Of a stretch of DNA of 35,484 nucleotides, positions 1 through 8,080 are shown piece by piece. The first letter of the stretch is position 1, and every line of letters starts with the position of its first letter. Below the pieces are notes generated by a model that worked only from the letters and a program-made list of their open reading frames with translations, did no database searches and was not told where the DNA came from. The DNA is from an uncultured Lachnospiraceae bacterium (lineage in GTDB: Bacteria > Bacillota > Clostridia > Lachnospirales > Lachnospiraceae), in assembly GCA_944376745.1 (NCBI GenBank), contig CALWDR010000033.1:1-35484 (forward strand), written 5' to 3'. Both the position numbers and the translations under genes were made by a program.

Positions 1-1
1 C

Positions 2-85
2 GGCGCAGCGCCAGTTGTCGGCGCGGGAGAGGCTTCCGGCGCAGCGCCAATGCCTGGCGTTGGAGAGGCAACCGGCGCAGCGCCA
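2..85 (+). repeat. 36-bp coding minisatellite in U32 linker
   Basis: The 12-mer GGCGCAGCGCCA occurs at 2-13, 38-49 and 74-85, exactly 36 nt apart, with similar sequence between. In frame this is a 12-residue period (GAAPVVGAGEAS, GAAPMPGVGEAT, GAAP). It probably forms a flexible interdomain linker, and more copies may lie left of the window. Confidence 0.8.
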
Positions 86-937
86 GCGCAGAAGAAAGCC
101 GGGTCCCCCTATCTTGCCGTGGGCGTGCAGACCTTGGAGCAGTGCGAGGCGGTACTGGAATCCCCCTATGCGGACCGCATTTACGTGGACAGCGGCACCT
201 TTGACAGGGCGGGAGAGCCGAAGCAGCTTGCCGGGCTGGTGAAAATGGTTCACAGCGCCGGAAAAGAGCTGTATTACGTGCTTCCGCCGGTCATGCGGGG
301 CGGGACCATCTGCTGGTATGAGAAGCATTTGCGGGAACTGGAGGAGAGCGGACTGGACGGCTTTGTCACCGGAAGCTACGAGGGGCTGGGACTTCTGGCG
401 CATGCGCCCCGGAACCAAAAGCCCGTGCTGGCGGACAGCAGCCTCTATGCCTGGAATGCCCGGGCGGCCCGGGAGCTTCTGGCGGCGGGAGCCGATGAGC
501 TGACCCTTCCGGTGGAGTTAAACTACCGGGAGCTTCTGCACCGGGAGTACCCTGGCGGGGAGCTTTTGCTCTACGGGTATCTGCCGCTGATGGTCAGCGC
601 CCAGTGCCTTTCTAAAAATACCGCGGGCTGCACAAAAAAGCCGGGCTTCATCAGGCTGAAGGACCGCTATGGCAAGGAGTTCCCCGTGAAAAACCAGTGC
701 CTGGACTGCTATAACATTTTATATAATTCCAGTCCCCTGTCCCTGCTGCACCGCCGGGAGGAGGTGGAGAAGCTGGAGGCTTCGGGCTATCGGATCTTCT
801 TTACGGTGGAATCGGGAGCGCAGATCAGAGAGGTCCTGTCTTACTTTGCGCGGGCCTTTGCAGAGGGAGAGAAAATTCATATGGACCGTTACCTTAAGGA
901 TTACACCAACGGCCATTTCAAGCGAGGAGCGGAGTAA
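2..937 (+). CDS. U32 family peptidase-like protein with DUF3656, C-terminal part (5' truncated by window)
   Basis: The reading frame is open to the left edge, so the N-terminal half lies outside the window; 311 residues are visible. It starts with a Gly/Ala/Pro-rich linker made of a 12-residue repeat, then a barrel-like domain with a Cys cluster: QCLSKNTAGC followed about 40 residues later by CLDCYNI. This spacing is typical of the U32 family (RlhA, TrhP/YegQ type), whose characterised members are iron-sulfur dependent RNA hydroxylation factors despite the 'peptidase' name. The visible part resembles the C-terminal region of the long DUF3656-containing U32 proteins of Clostridia. An ATG at 50 lies inside the repeat linker and is unlikely to be the true start. 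The gene ends 3 nt before the next start, suggesting co-transcription with the SEDS gene. Family call is firm; substrate is unknown. Confidence 0.85.
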   Translation, partial: GAAPVVGAGEASGAAPMPGVGEATGAAPAQKKAGSPYLAVGVQTLEQCEAVLESPYADRIYVDSGTFDRAGEPKQLAGLVKMVHSAGKELYYVLPPVMRGGTICWYEKHLRELEESGLDGFVTGSYEGLGLLAHAPRNQKPVLADSSLYAWNARAARELLAAGADELTLPVELNYRELLHREYPGGELLLYGYLPLMVSAQCLSKNTAGCTKKPGFIRLKDRYGKEFPVKNQCLDCYNILYNSSPLSLLHRREEVEKLEASGYRIFFTVESGAQIREVLSYFARAFAEGEKIHMDRYLKDYTNGHFKRGAE

Positions 938-940
938 TAA

Positions 941-2353
941 ATGGTACATTTGATCACAGAACTGTCGAAATATACGATGCTGATCCTGTTCGCATTGTAT
1001 ACCTACCAGTGCTTTTCCGCATTGAAGCGGAATGTTTCCCACAAAAAACAGAACCGGAAATACCGGCGTCAGATATTTTATCTGTTTCTCATTCACTTAA
1101 ATGCCTACGCCGTGCTGTATTTTTCCACGGAGAACCGGAACATGCTGTTCTTCTATCTGGCCCAGGTGGTATTCTTCGTGGTGGTGCTGACGCTTTACTA
1201 CAATGTGTACGGCAAATGCTCCCGGCTGGTGGTCAACAACATGTGCATGCTGATGGCGCTGGGCTTTATCATGCTGACCCGGCTTTCCTTTGACGCGGCG
1301 GTGCGCCAGTTCCAGCTGGCGGTGGTGTCCATGGCCATCACCATGCTGATCCCGCTGATCATCTGCCGGGTGCGGATGTTCCGCAAAATGACCTGGCTCT
1401 ACGGGGGGCTGGGGATTCTGGGGCTTGGCGTGGTGGCGGTTCTTGGAAGCGTCACCAAGGGAGCCAATCTGTCCATTGAGATTGCCGGGATCGCCATTCA
1501 GCCCTCGGAATTTGTCAAGATCCTCTTCGTCTTTTTTGTGGCCGGCATGCTCTATCAGTCCACCAGCTTTCTGCAGGTGGTGAAGGCCACGATCCTTGCG
1601 GCGGCCCATGTGCTGATCCTGGTGCTTTCCAGGGATCTGGGCGGAGCGCTGATCTTCTTTGTGGCCTACCTGGTGATGCTGTTTGTGGCCACCAGAAAGC
1701 CCGTCTATTTCTTCAGTGGCCTGGCGGCGGGGTGCCTGGCCTCGGTGGTGGCCTACCATCTCTTTAACCATGTGCGTGTGCGTGTGCTGGCCTGGCAGGA
1801 CCCGTTGGGCTACTACGAGCAGGAGAGCAATCAGATCGCCAACTCCCTCTTTGCCATCGGCACGGGCGGGTGGTTCGGCATGGGGTTAAACCAGGGCATG
1901 CCCAACCGGATTCCCGAGGTGCGCAAGGATTTTATTTTCTCCGCCATTTCCGAGGAGTTCGGGATCTTGTTCGGCCTCTGCCTGATCCTGGTGTGCGTCA
2001 GCTGCTTTCTGATGTTTCTCAACATCGCCATGCAGATGAAGGATAAATTTTACAAATATGTGGCCCTGGGGCTGGGAACCATCTACGGCTTCCAGGTGAT
2101 CTTATCCATCGGCGGGAAAATCAAATTCATCCCCTCCACCGGAGTCACCCTGCCGCTGGTCAGCTACGGGGGCAGTTCCCTGCTCAGCACGCTGGCGATC
2201 TTCGCCATCATTCAGGGACTTTACATTTTACGACAGCAGGAAGGAGGAGAGCGGGATGAAAAAGGAAAACCGACAGCCAGGACAAAGCCAAAAGCGGCAG
2301 CCCCAGGGAAGCCCAAAAACGGCGGGGAACAAGACGTTATCCGGTTTGACTAA
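941..2353 (+). CDS. SEDS family peptidoglycan glycosyltransferase (FtsW/RodA/SpoVE-like)
   Basis: Polytopic membrane protein of 470 residues, made almost wholly of hydrophobic segments. SEDS hallmarks are visible: QPSEFVKILFVFF, the SRDLGGALIFF segment with the invariant Asp, and TGVTLPLVSYGGSSLL near the C-terminus. SEDS proteins polymerise lipid II into glycan strands and work with a class B transpeptidase, and the next gene encodes one. A basic, Pro/Ala/Lys-rich cytoplasmic tail of about 35 residues follows the last membrane segment, and part of it is encoded in the overlap with the PBP gene. The start has GGAG upstream and lies 3 nt after the U32 stop. Whether it serves division, elongation or sporulation cannot be told from sequence alone. 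Confidence 0.93.
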   Translation: MVHLITELSKYTMLILFALYTYQCFSALKRNVSHKKQNRKYRRQIFYLFLIHLNAYAVLYFSTENRNMLFFYLAQVVFFVVVLTLYYNVYGKCSRLVVNNMCMLMALGFIMLTRLSFDAAVRQFQLAVVSMAITMLIPLIICRVRMFRKMTWLYGGLGILGLGVVAVLGSVTKGANLSIEIAGIAIQPSEFVKILFVFFVAGMLYQSTSFLQVVKATILAAAHVLILVLSRDLGGALIFFVAYLVMLFVATRKPVYFFSGLAAGCLASVVAYHLFNHVRVRVLAWQDPLGYYEQESNQIANSLFAIGTGGWFGMGLNQGMPNRIPEVRKDFIFSAISEEFGILFGLCLILVCVSCFLMFLNIAMQMKDKFYKYVALGLGTIYGFQVILSIGGKIKFIPSTGVTLPLVSYGGSSLLSTLAIFAIIQGLYILRQQEGGERDEKGKPTARTKPKAAAPGKPKNGGEQDVIRFD

Positions 2354-3761
2354 AGAGAAAAAGAACCGGGAATTTGCCCTGATCACCTACGTGTTTCTGG
2401 GGATTTTTCTGTTGATGATGGCCTATATGGTGTATTTTCAGGTATTTCGTAGCGAGGACATCATCAACAGTCCCTACAACCGCCGGCAGGACACCTTTGC
2501 GGAGCATGTGGTCCGGGGAGAGATCCTCTCCGCCGACGGACAGGTGCTGGCCCAGACCATCGTGGGGGAGGACGGCAGCGAGACCCGGTATTATCCCTAC
2601 GGTGATCTGTTTGCCCATGCGGTGGGCTACGACGTGAACGGCAAGGCGGGCCTGGAAAATCTGGCCAACTTCAGCCTCTTGCGCTCCCATGCCTTTTTTG
2701 TGGAGCAGCTGATCAACGGAATCCGGGATGAAAAAAATCCCGGGGACAATGTGATCACCACCTTAAATTACGACCTTCAGGAGGCGGCCTACAACGCCCT
2801 GGGGGACAACGACGGCGCGGTGGTCGTGCTGGAGCCCTCCACGGGGAAGATCCTGGCCATGGTCTCCAAGCCGGATTTTAATCCCAACACCATCGCCCAG
2901 GACTGGGATTCCATTGTGAACGACGAGGAAAATTCGGTGCTGTTAAACCGGGTGACCCAGGGATTGTATCCGCCCGGGTCCACCTTTAAGATATTTACCA
3001 CCCTCCAGTATATCCGGGAACATCCTGATTACACGGACTACCTTTATGAGTGTACGGGGAGCATCACGGAGGAGGACCTGGAGATCCACTGCGCGGGGCA
3101 CGCGGTGCACGGGCAGCAGGATCTGATCACCTCCTTTGCCAACTCCTGCAATACCTCCTTCGCGAATATCGGGCGGGACTTAAATTATGATAGCTTTGCC
3201 AAGCTCTGCAGCTCCCTGCTGTTCAATACGGATATTCCCGTCTCTTACCCGTATTCCAAGAGCAGCTTTGTGCTGAATGGAGATTCCTCCAGGAAGGATG
3301 CCATGCAGACGGCCATCGGGCAGGGACAGACGCTGATGACGCCTATGCATCTGGCGCTGATCACCTCGGCCATCGCCAACGACGGCGAGTTGATGAACCC
3401 TTATATCATCGACCACACGGAAAATTATAAGGGGATTTCCGTGAAAAATTATAAGCCCTCCAGCTACGGGACGCTGCTTAGCCAGTCGGAGACCGCCCTT
3501 TTACAGGAATTTATGGCAAGGGTGGTGACGGACGGCACCGCCTCCGCCTTATCCGGCGGAAATTATACGGCGGCGGGAAAGACGGGAACCGCGGAGTACA
3601 GCGATACCACGGACGCCGCCCACGCCTGGTTTACCGGCTATGCCGAAAATGAGGAGCTGGGGCAGATCGCGGTGACGGTGATCGTGGAGGGCGGCGGCTC
3701 CGGCAGCCGGGTGGCCGTGCCTGTGGCAAAGGCGGTGTTTGACACATATTTTAATAAATGA
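2256..3761 (+). CDS. Penicillin-binding protein, transpeptidase (partner of SEDS)
   Basis: 501-residue membrane-anchored D,D-transpeptidase. A basic cytoplasmic N-terminus is followed by one membrane segment (about residues 41-64), a short linker domain, then the transpeptidase domain. Catalytic motifs are complete: SxxK as STFK (Ser242, Lys245), SxN as SCN (297-299) and KTG (Lys442). The protein is short for a class B PBP and resembles the PbpA type with a reduced pedestal domain. It cross-links peptidoglycan outside the membrane, presumably with the SEDS protein just upstream. The start at 2256 has a strong AGGAGGAG site and lies 98 nt inside the SEDS gene in another frame, so the two are probably translationally coupled. 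Confidence 0.93.
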   Translation: MKKENRQPGQSQKRQPQGSPKTAGNKTLSGLTKEKKNREFALITYVFLGIFLLMMAYMVYFQVFRSEDIINSPYNRRQDTFAEHVVRGEILSADGQVLAQTIVGEDGSETRYYPYGDLFAHAVGYDVNGKAGLENLANFSLLRSHAFFVEQLINGIRDEKNPGDNVITTLNYDLQEAAYNALGDNDGAVVVLEPSTGKILAMVSKPDFNPNTIAQDWDSIVNDEENSVLLNRVTQGLYPPGSTFKIFTTLQYIREHPDYTDYLYECTGSITEEDLEIHCAGHAVHGQQDLITSFANSCNTSFANIGRDLNYDSFAKLCSSLLFNTDIPVSYPYSKSSFVLNGDSSRKDAMQTAIGQGQTLMTPMHLALITSAIANDGELMNPYIIDHTENYKGISVKNYKPSSYGTLLSQSETALLQEFMARVVTDGTASALSGGNYTAAGKTGTAEYSDTTDAAHAWFTGYAENEELGQIAVTVIVEGGGSGSRVAVPVAKAVFDTYFNK

Positions 3762-3848
3762 ACAGACCGGACGGACGTGGGCGGGGAGCATTTCCGCCTG
3801 CGGTTTTGGAGCGCGCCGGCTGAACTTGACACAGATTTTCTATTCTGC

Positions 3849-3877
3849 TTGCAAGAAAGGAGAAAAAAGGGTATACT
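3849..3877 (+). promoter_or_regulatory. Candidate sigmaA promoter for the Nudix gene
   Basis: TTGCAA (3849-3854), 17-nt spacer, TATACT (3872-3877), about 110 nt upstream of the Nudix ATG. The 225-nt gap after the PBP gene also holds a short GC-rich inverted repeat (GGCGG 3780-3784, CCGCC 3794-3798) that might be a weak terminator. The leader after the promoter has repeated TTTTCTGTTGT words of unknown meaning. Confidence 0.5.
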
Positions 3878-3986
3878 GTTTTTAGTTCACGACAATAGAA
3901 AGCGCACTTTGCGGATTTTCTGTTGTACATGCAGCAGAAAGTTGTATTTTCTGTTGTTTATCAAAAACCACATCGGAGGTATTGCA

Positions 3987-4439
3987 ATGATTGAAGCAAC
4001 GAGTTGTGGTGGTGTGGTAATATTTCGCGGGAAGATACTTGTGCTCTACAAGAATTACAAGAACAAGTATGAAGGCTGGGTCCTGCCCAAGGGTACGGTG
4101 GAGCCGGGGGAAGAATTCAAGGATACAGCCGTCCGGGAGGTGTTGGAGGAGACGGGCGTTTCTGCTTCCATTATAAAATATGTCGGGAAAAGTCAGTATA
4201 CCTTTACCGTGCCGGAGGATACGGTTGAAAAGGATGTCCATTGGTATTTGATGATGGCAGACAGTTATTACAGCAAACCACAACGTGAGGAGTATTTTGT
4301 TGACTCAGGTTACTACAAATTCCACGAGGCCTATCATTTGTTGAAGTTCGCCAACGAGAAACAGATTTTGGAGAAGGCTTACAACGAATATCTGGATTTG
4401 AAGAAGAGTAATCTCTGGGGCAACAGAAAATATTTTTGA
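3987..4439 (+). CDS. Nudix hydrolase
   Basis: 150 residues. A perfect Nudix box GX5EX7REVXEEXGV spans residues 36-58 (GTVEPGE then REVLEETGV), the Mg-binding hydrolase signature for nucleoside diphosphate-linked substrates. The upstream WVLPKG segment is also typical. The start at 3987 follows GGAGG with good spacing. An in-frame upstream extension to 3777 is rejected because it crosses the promoter and has no family-like sequence. The protein is small and has no extra domain, and its C-terminal third is helical and Lys/Glu-rich. The substrate (Ap4A, dinucleotide, oxidised nucleotide or other) cannot be predicted. Confidence 0.9.
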   Translation: MIEATSCGGVVIFRGKILVLYKNYKNKYEGWVLPKGTVEPGEEFKDTAVREVLEETGVSASIIKYVGKSQYTFTVPEDTVEKDVHWYLMMADSYYSKPQREEYFVDSGYYKFHEAYHLLKFANEKQILEKAYNEYLDLKKSNLWGNRKYF

Positions 4440-4512
4440 GCGAAAGGGATGTTTCGCTCACAGGCAATGAGAGTTTTGAGCGAAAGGGATTTTCGCTTAC
4501 AGGTAATGAGAG
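4434..4512 (+). repeat. Tandem duplication of a 39/40-nt hairpin unit
   Basis: Two abutting direct copies at 4434-4473 and 4474-4512, each running from TTTTGAGCGAAAGGGAT to CAATGAGAG or TAATGAGAG. Each contains a stem-loop: GAGCGAAA (4438-4445) with TTTCGCTC (4452-4459) in copy 1, and GAGCGAAA (4478-4485) with TTTCGCTT (4491-4498) in copy 2. The first copy starts over the Nudix stop codon. No U-tract follows, so these are not ordinary terminators. Confidence 0.85.
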
Positions 4513-4520
4513 GATTGTCC

Positions 4521-4862
4521 ATGGTATGGTATAAATACTTATATGCCGAGGAGGACCTGCGTCCCAAACAGGAAAAGATCAAATGGAAGATTCTCCACAA
4601 CGCAGGACAAGTTCACATGTATGTCATCGCCTTATCCCGCAGTCCCGGCGGCCTTCTGGAGATCATCTCCACGGTGGAGCTCATGCAGCGGGCGTACCCG
4701 AAGGAACGGCTGTTTATCGTGGGCCTGGCCAGAGGCTATGAGAACGCCTGCAAGCTGGCGTGCCGGATCGTCCTGGAGGTGTTTGAAAAGACCGGGGATT
4801 TCCGGGTGCGGGAGTACCTTTTGGCGAAGCACCGGGGAGAGGGTGAGCGGGTGAGCCTATGA
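4521..4862 (+). CDS. Small conserved protein of unknown function upstream of the DUF2953 gene
   Basis: 113 residues from the ATG at 4521 (MVWYKYLYAEEDLRPK), with GAGAGG just upstream. An in-frame ATG at 4449 lies inside the tandem hairpin repeat, so the longer form is unlikely. No signal peptide or membrane helix; the centre is amphipathic alpha/beta with a rather polar C-terminus. From memory, short proteins of this kind precede DUF2953 genes in related Clostridia, but I recognise no domain. The stop overlaps the next start as ATGA (4859-4862), which supports translational coupling and a linked role in the cell envelope or sporulation. Confidence 0.8.
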   Translation: MVWYKYLYAEEDLRPKQEKIKWKILHNAGQVHMYVIALSRSPGGLLEIISTVELMQRAYPKERLFIVGLARGYENACKLACRIVLEVFEKTGDFRVREYLLAKHRGEGERVSL

Positions 4863-5941
4863 TCGTAGTGTTACTGATCTTAAAAATTATCGGCATCGTG
4901 CTCCTGTCCCTGCTGGGGCTTCTGATTCTGGCGCTGCTTGCGGCGCTTCTGGTGCCGGTGCGGTACCGGATCGACGGGGAAGTGAAGGAGAGCCTGGAGC
5001 TTCAGGTAAGGCTCCGGGTGAGTTGGCTCCTCCATCTGCTCAGCTTTCGGGCCGACTACCGGGAGGGGGGGCTTAAGCAGTCCCTTCGCCTCTTAGGCAT
5101 TCCCCTGCGGCTTAAGAGGGAGCCTGAGACTTCCCAGACAGAGGGAAAGAAAAAGAAGAAAAGGAAGCGGAAGGCCGCCGGGAGAAAGAAAAAAGAGGGC
5201 GTTTCCGGGCCGGGGGAGTCGGAGAAAAAGGCCGCCTCCGGGCCGGGCGGACAGAAAGCGCAGGCAATACCGGAGGAGATTCTGCCGGAGCGGGCAACGA
5301 CGCTGGACATGCCGCAGGCCGAAAGAGCGGCAGATGACGGGAGAGCCGCAGAAGACGGCAGAGTCACAGAGGGCGGAAGGACAACGGAACAGGAAAGGGA
5401 GGCGGACCAGAGGCCGGCAGCCCGGCAGGCCGGGGAGAAGCCGGACAGGGAGGCCTTCAGGAAGCGCCAGGGGCTGCTCTGGAAGTTCAAAGAACTGCTG
5501 CGGAAAATAAGGGCCTTTCCGGGAATGATAAAGGCCAAATGGGAAACCCTAAAAGAAAAAGTCAGGGATGTGCGGGGACTTGTGGAGCGCATCCGCAGAG
5601 AGTGGCAGGAGGAAGCCAACCGGAGCGCCTTAAAGCTTCTGTGGAGAGAGATCCGAGCGCTTCTTACCCATGTACTTCCCCGGAACATAAAGGTGGAGGC
5701 AGTCTTTTCCACCGGGGAGCCAGACACCACCGGCCAGGCGCTGGGCGCCATCAGCATGATCCCGGCTGTCTACCGCTATCAGGTCCACCTGGTTCCCGAT
5801 TTTGAGTCGGAGGAATTTTATTTCAGAGGGACCTTTGACATCCGGGGACATGTCCGGGGAATCCACGGGGTTATTTTGCTTTATCATCTGATCAAGGATA
5901 AAAATATACGGAGCATCATACAACGTTATCGAAATTCATAG
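4859..5941 (+). CDS. DUF2953 domain-containing membrane protein (YtfI-like)
   Basis: 360 residues. One N-terminal membrane helix (about residues 2-32) is followed by a strand-rich segment and then a long, highly charged low-complexity insert (about residues 95-205, with Lys/Arg-rich then Glu/Arg/Gly/Ala-rich runs). The C-terminal DUF2953 part includes KVEAVFSTGEPDTTGQALG and FDIRGHVRGIHG. Its place directly before ytfJ matches the ytfI-ytfJ pair of Bacillus subtilis, where the pair belongs to the forespore programme. The gene overlaps the upstream one by 4 nt and ends 12 nt before ytfJ. The charged insert makes it longer than typical relatives. Molecular function is unknown. Confidence 0.85.
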   Translation: MIVVLLILKIIGIVLLSLLGLLILALLAALLVPVRYRIDGEVKESLELQVRLRVSWLLHLLSFRADYREGGLKQSLRLLGIPLRLKREPETSQTEGKKKKKRKRKAAGRKKKEGVSGPGESEKKAASGPGGQKAQAIPEEILPERATTLDMPQAERAADDGRAAEDGRVTEGGRTTEQEREADQRPAARQAGEKPDREAFRKRQGLLWKFKELLRKIRAFPGMIKAKWETLKEKVRDVRGLVERIRREWQEEANRSALKLLWREIRALLTHVLPRNIKVEAVFSTGEPDTTGQALGAISMIPAVYRYQVHLVPDFESEEFYFRGTFDIRGHVRGIHGVILLYHLIKDKNIRSIIQRYRNS

Positions 5942-5953
5942 GAGGTTTCATTT

Positions 5954-6403
5954 ATGCAGGACAACAGCTTTAACAACACAGTACAGTCGTTATTCAAGGG
6001 AATGGACAGCTTTCTCACCACGAAAACCGTGGTAGGGGACGCCATTCACATCGGAGACACCATCATCCTTCCGCTGGTGGAGGTGAGCTTCGGCGTGGGA
6101 GCCGGAGCCTTCGCCCAGGATAAGAAGAACAACGCCGGCGGAGGCCTGGGCGGGAAGATCACGCCCAGCGCCGTGCTGGTGATCCAGAATGGCACCACCA
6201 AGCTGGTGAATGTGAAGAATCAGGACGGCATCACCAAGGTGCTGGACATGGTTCCGGATTTTGTCAACAAGTTTACCAGCGGCAAGGGAAAATCGGAGAA
6301 GGCCGCATTTACGGCTCAGGCGGATGAGGAGGCCAGGGCGAAGGCCGCGGAGGAGATGGCCGATATGCTGAACGTTCCCGGTTCCGGGGAAACCGAAGAC
6401 TAG
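5954..6403 (+). CDS. ytfJ: Sporulation protein YtfJ (GerW family)
   Basis: 149 residues with the whole YtfJ/GerW pattern: an N-terminal helix, VGDAIHIGDTIILPLVEVSFG, a glycine-rich stretch with GGGLGGKI, and ITPSAVLVIQNGTTKLV. Members are small spore or germination-linked proteins of unclear mechanism. It starts 7 nt after AGGAGG and follows a DUF2953 gene, the conserved ytfI-ytfJ order. This is good evidence that the organism forms spores. The C-terminal tail is Ala/Glu-rich and variable. Only a weak inverted repeat (GTACCC 6405-6410, GGGTAC 6435-6440) separates it from the next gene. Confidence 0.95.
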   Translation: MQDNSFNNTVQSLFKGMDSFLTTKTVVGDAIHIGDTIILPLVEVSFGVGAGAFAQDKKNNAGGGLGGKITPSAVLVIQNGTTKLVNVKNQDGITKVLDMVPDFVNKFTSGKGKSEKAAFTAQADEEARAKAAEEMADMLNVPGSGETED

Positions 6404-6460
6404 TGTACCCAGGGTTAGTTTGATCACTTGTCCGGGGTACCCGGGTTGGGAGGAAATTCT

Positions 6461-8080
6461 ATGAGGTTATTGTTGGTGGACGACGAGGAGGACACCAGAA
6501 AAGGAATCGAGAAGCATATAGACTGGAAGAAGCTTGGCATTGGCAGCGTTGTTTCCTTTTCCGATTCTTATGCCGCGCTGGCATATATTGAGAAGGAAAA
6601 GGTGGATATCGTCCTTTCGGATATACGTATTCCCCAGATGGACGGTATTGAGCTGTGCAAAAATATCCTGGAGCGGGATTCCAAAGTCAGCATCATATTT
6701 ATCAGCGGACATACGGATAAGGAATATTTCAAGAGCGCCATCCAGATGTCTGCGGTGGACTATATTGAAAAGCCCATCAGCATTTCCGAGCTGGAAGCCG
6801 CCATTGAAAGAGCTGTAGAATGGCAGCTGCACGCGCGTTCTTTGCAGAGACAGCAGGAGAGCGCGGCGGAGATCATCAAAAAAAATCAACAGATGTACCT
6901 GAATCAGCTGGCCATTACCCTGATCAGCGGAAAAGATCACGCGAAGAACTCCGAGGCGCTGGATTACGCGGTCACTTCCAGATCGGAATCACTGCCGATC
7001 CCATTAAACGAAAGGGATTTTTACAGGATCTATGTGTGGAGAACCCGTCCGTATGTGACAGGGATTTTAAAAAAAGTACAGATGATCGGGGCCGGATTGT
7101 CCGCCTCCGGGATGATGAATTCTTTTTTTATCGCCCAAAAGGATGAGCGCACATGCCTGATGATTTCCAGGTTCGCGTTTCCGTTGGAGTGCTGTTCGCA
7201 AAAGATCGATCTGTTCCTGCATAAGACACTGTCGCGGGAGGGAATGAAGCAGTCTCTTGCCTGCGCGTATGGGAAGCTGCTGCAGGGCTTCGGAAATATC
7301 AGAGAATCTTACAATCAGGCCGTGATCGCCCTGCAGAATATCTTTTACAAAGGATACGGCGTTGTTCTGCCGTATCAGGAAAATGCAGAGAAGCTGGGGG
7401 ACAAGCCGAATTTAAAGAAGCTTCTTCCGGATCCCGGCCAATTAAAACATGGGCTGGGACAACAGAAGAAAGAAATGTGCGTTGCTTATCTGGAACAGGT
7501 GTATCAGGTCTTTCGGGAGCATACCACGATCCTGCCTGACGTGATACGCAACGAGTATTTTAAAATATATGCTGCTGTCAATCAGAGCGCGCTGGAACTG
7601 ACGGAGCAGAATCCACAGCCGGAGGAAAATGCGTCGGACTATCTCTGGATGCAGATCAGCGCCATAGAAACGCTGGAAGAATGTCATCAGCACGCGCTGG
7701 AAAAGATAGAACAATTTTTTCAGAATATCAGCAGCATGATGTCAGACCGGAAAGTGATCCTTGATGTAATGCGGATCATCCAGCAGGATTACAGCGACCA
7801 TGAGCTGTTCATCGATCAGATTGCCGGTCAGGTATATCTGACGCCCAATTATCTTTCCACGCTGTTCAAAAAAGAAACGGGAAAGACCATAGGAAATTAC
7901 CTTACGGAGGTCCGGCTGCAGCAGTCCGTGAAGCTGCTGACGCAGACCAATATGAAGCTCTATGATATTTCCCGTGCAGTTGGCTATAAGGATACGAATT
8001 ATTTCTCTAAAATCTTCAAAAAGTATTATCAAATGTCTCCATCTGAGTATCGGGATCGATATGCGCTTTTAAACGGATAG
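6461..8080 (+). CDS. YesN-like response regulator with AraC-type DNA-binding domain
   Basis: 539 residues from the ATG at 6461, which has GGGAGG upstream; a TTG-initiated extension from 6428 adds no receiver sequence. The N-terminal receiver domain has the acidic pair VDDEED (residues 6-11), phosphoacceptor Asp54 in VLSDIRIP and the conserved Lys104 in IEKP. A long middle region typical of YesN proteins follows, then two helix-turn-helix motifs of AraC/XylS type at about residues 435-535, ending FKKYYQMSPSEYR. The family controls carbohydrate uptake genes with a YesM kinase. The likely partner is the convergent kinase that overlaps its 3' end by 65 bp, and the likely targets are the sugar transporter and glycosidase genes at 10005-16360. 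Confidence 0.93.
   Translation: MRLLLVDDEEDTRKGIEKHIDWKKLGIGSVVSFSDSYAALAYIEKEKVDIVLSDIRIPQMDGIELCKNILERDSKVSIIFISGHTDKEYFKSAIQMSAVDYIEKPISISELEAAIERAVEWQLHARSLQRQQESAAEIIKKNQQMYLNQLAITLISGKDHAKNSEALDYAVTSRSESLPIPLNERDFYRIYVWRTRPYVTGILKKVQMIGAGLSASGMMNSFFIAQKDERTCLMISRFAFPLECCSQKIDLFLHKTLSREGMKQSLACAYGKLLQGFGNIRESYNQAVIALQNIFYKGYGVVLPYQENAEKLGDKPNLKKLLPDPGQLKHGLGQQKKEMCVAYLEQVYQVFREHTTILPDVIRNEYFKIYAAVNQSALELTEQNPQPEENASDYLWMQISAIETLEECHQHALEKIEQFFQNISSMMSDRKVILDVMRIIQQDYSDHELFIDQIAGQVYLTPNYLSTLFKKETGKTIGNYLTEVRLQQSVKLLTQTNMKLYDISRAVGYKDTNYFSKIFKKYYQMSPSEYRDRYALLNG

Noticed and set aside
1097..1771. Minus-strand 224-codon frame antisense to the SEDS gene
   Set aside because: His/Gln-rich composition typical of an antisense shadow of membrane-helix codons; no domain.
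3826..3831. TTGACA as a -35 box before the Nudix gene
   Set aside because: No -10 at a workable distance; the nearest good TATACT is 40 nt away and pairs better with TTGCAA at 3849.
3777..3986. N-terminal extension of the Nudix protein
   Set aside because: It crosses a promoter, has no family similarity, and the ATG at 3987 has a clear GGAGG site.
4449..4520. Upstream start for the small protein before DUF2953
   Set aside because: The residues are encoded by the duplicated hairpin repeat and are duplicated themselves, so they are unlikely to be protein.
5056..5757. Long minus-strand reading frame of 233 codons antisense to the DUF2953 gene
   Set aside because: It is Ser/Pro/Phe-rich low-complexity sequence mirroring the Glu/Arg-rich insert of the real gene, with no RBS or domain.
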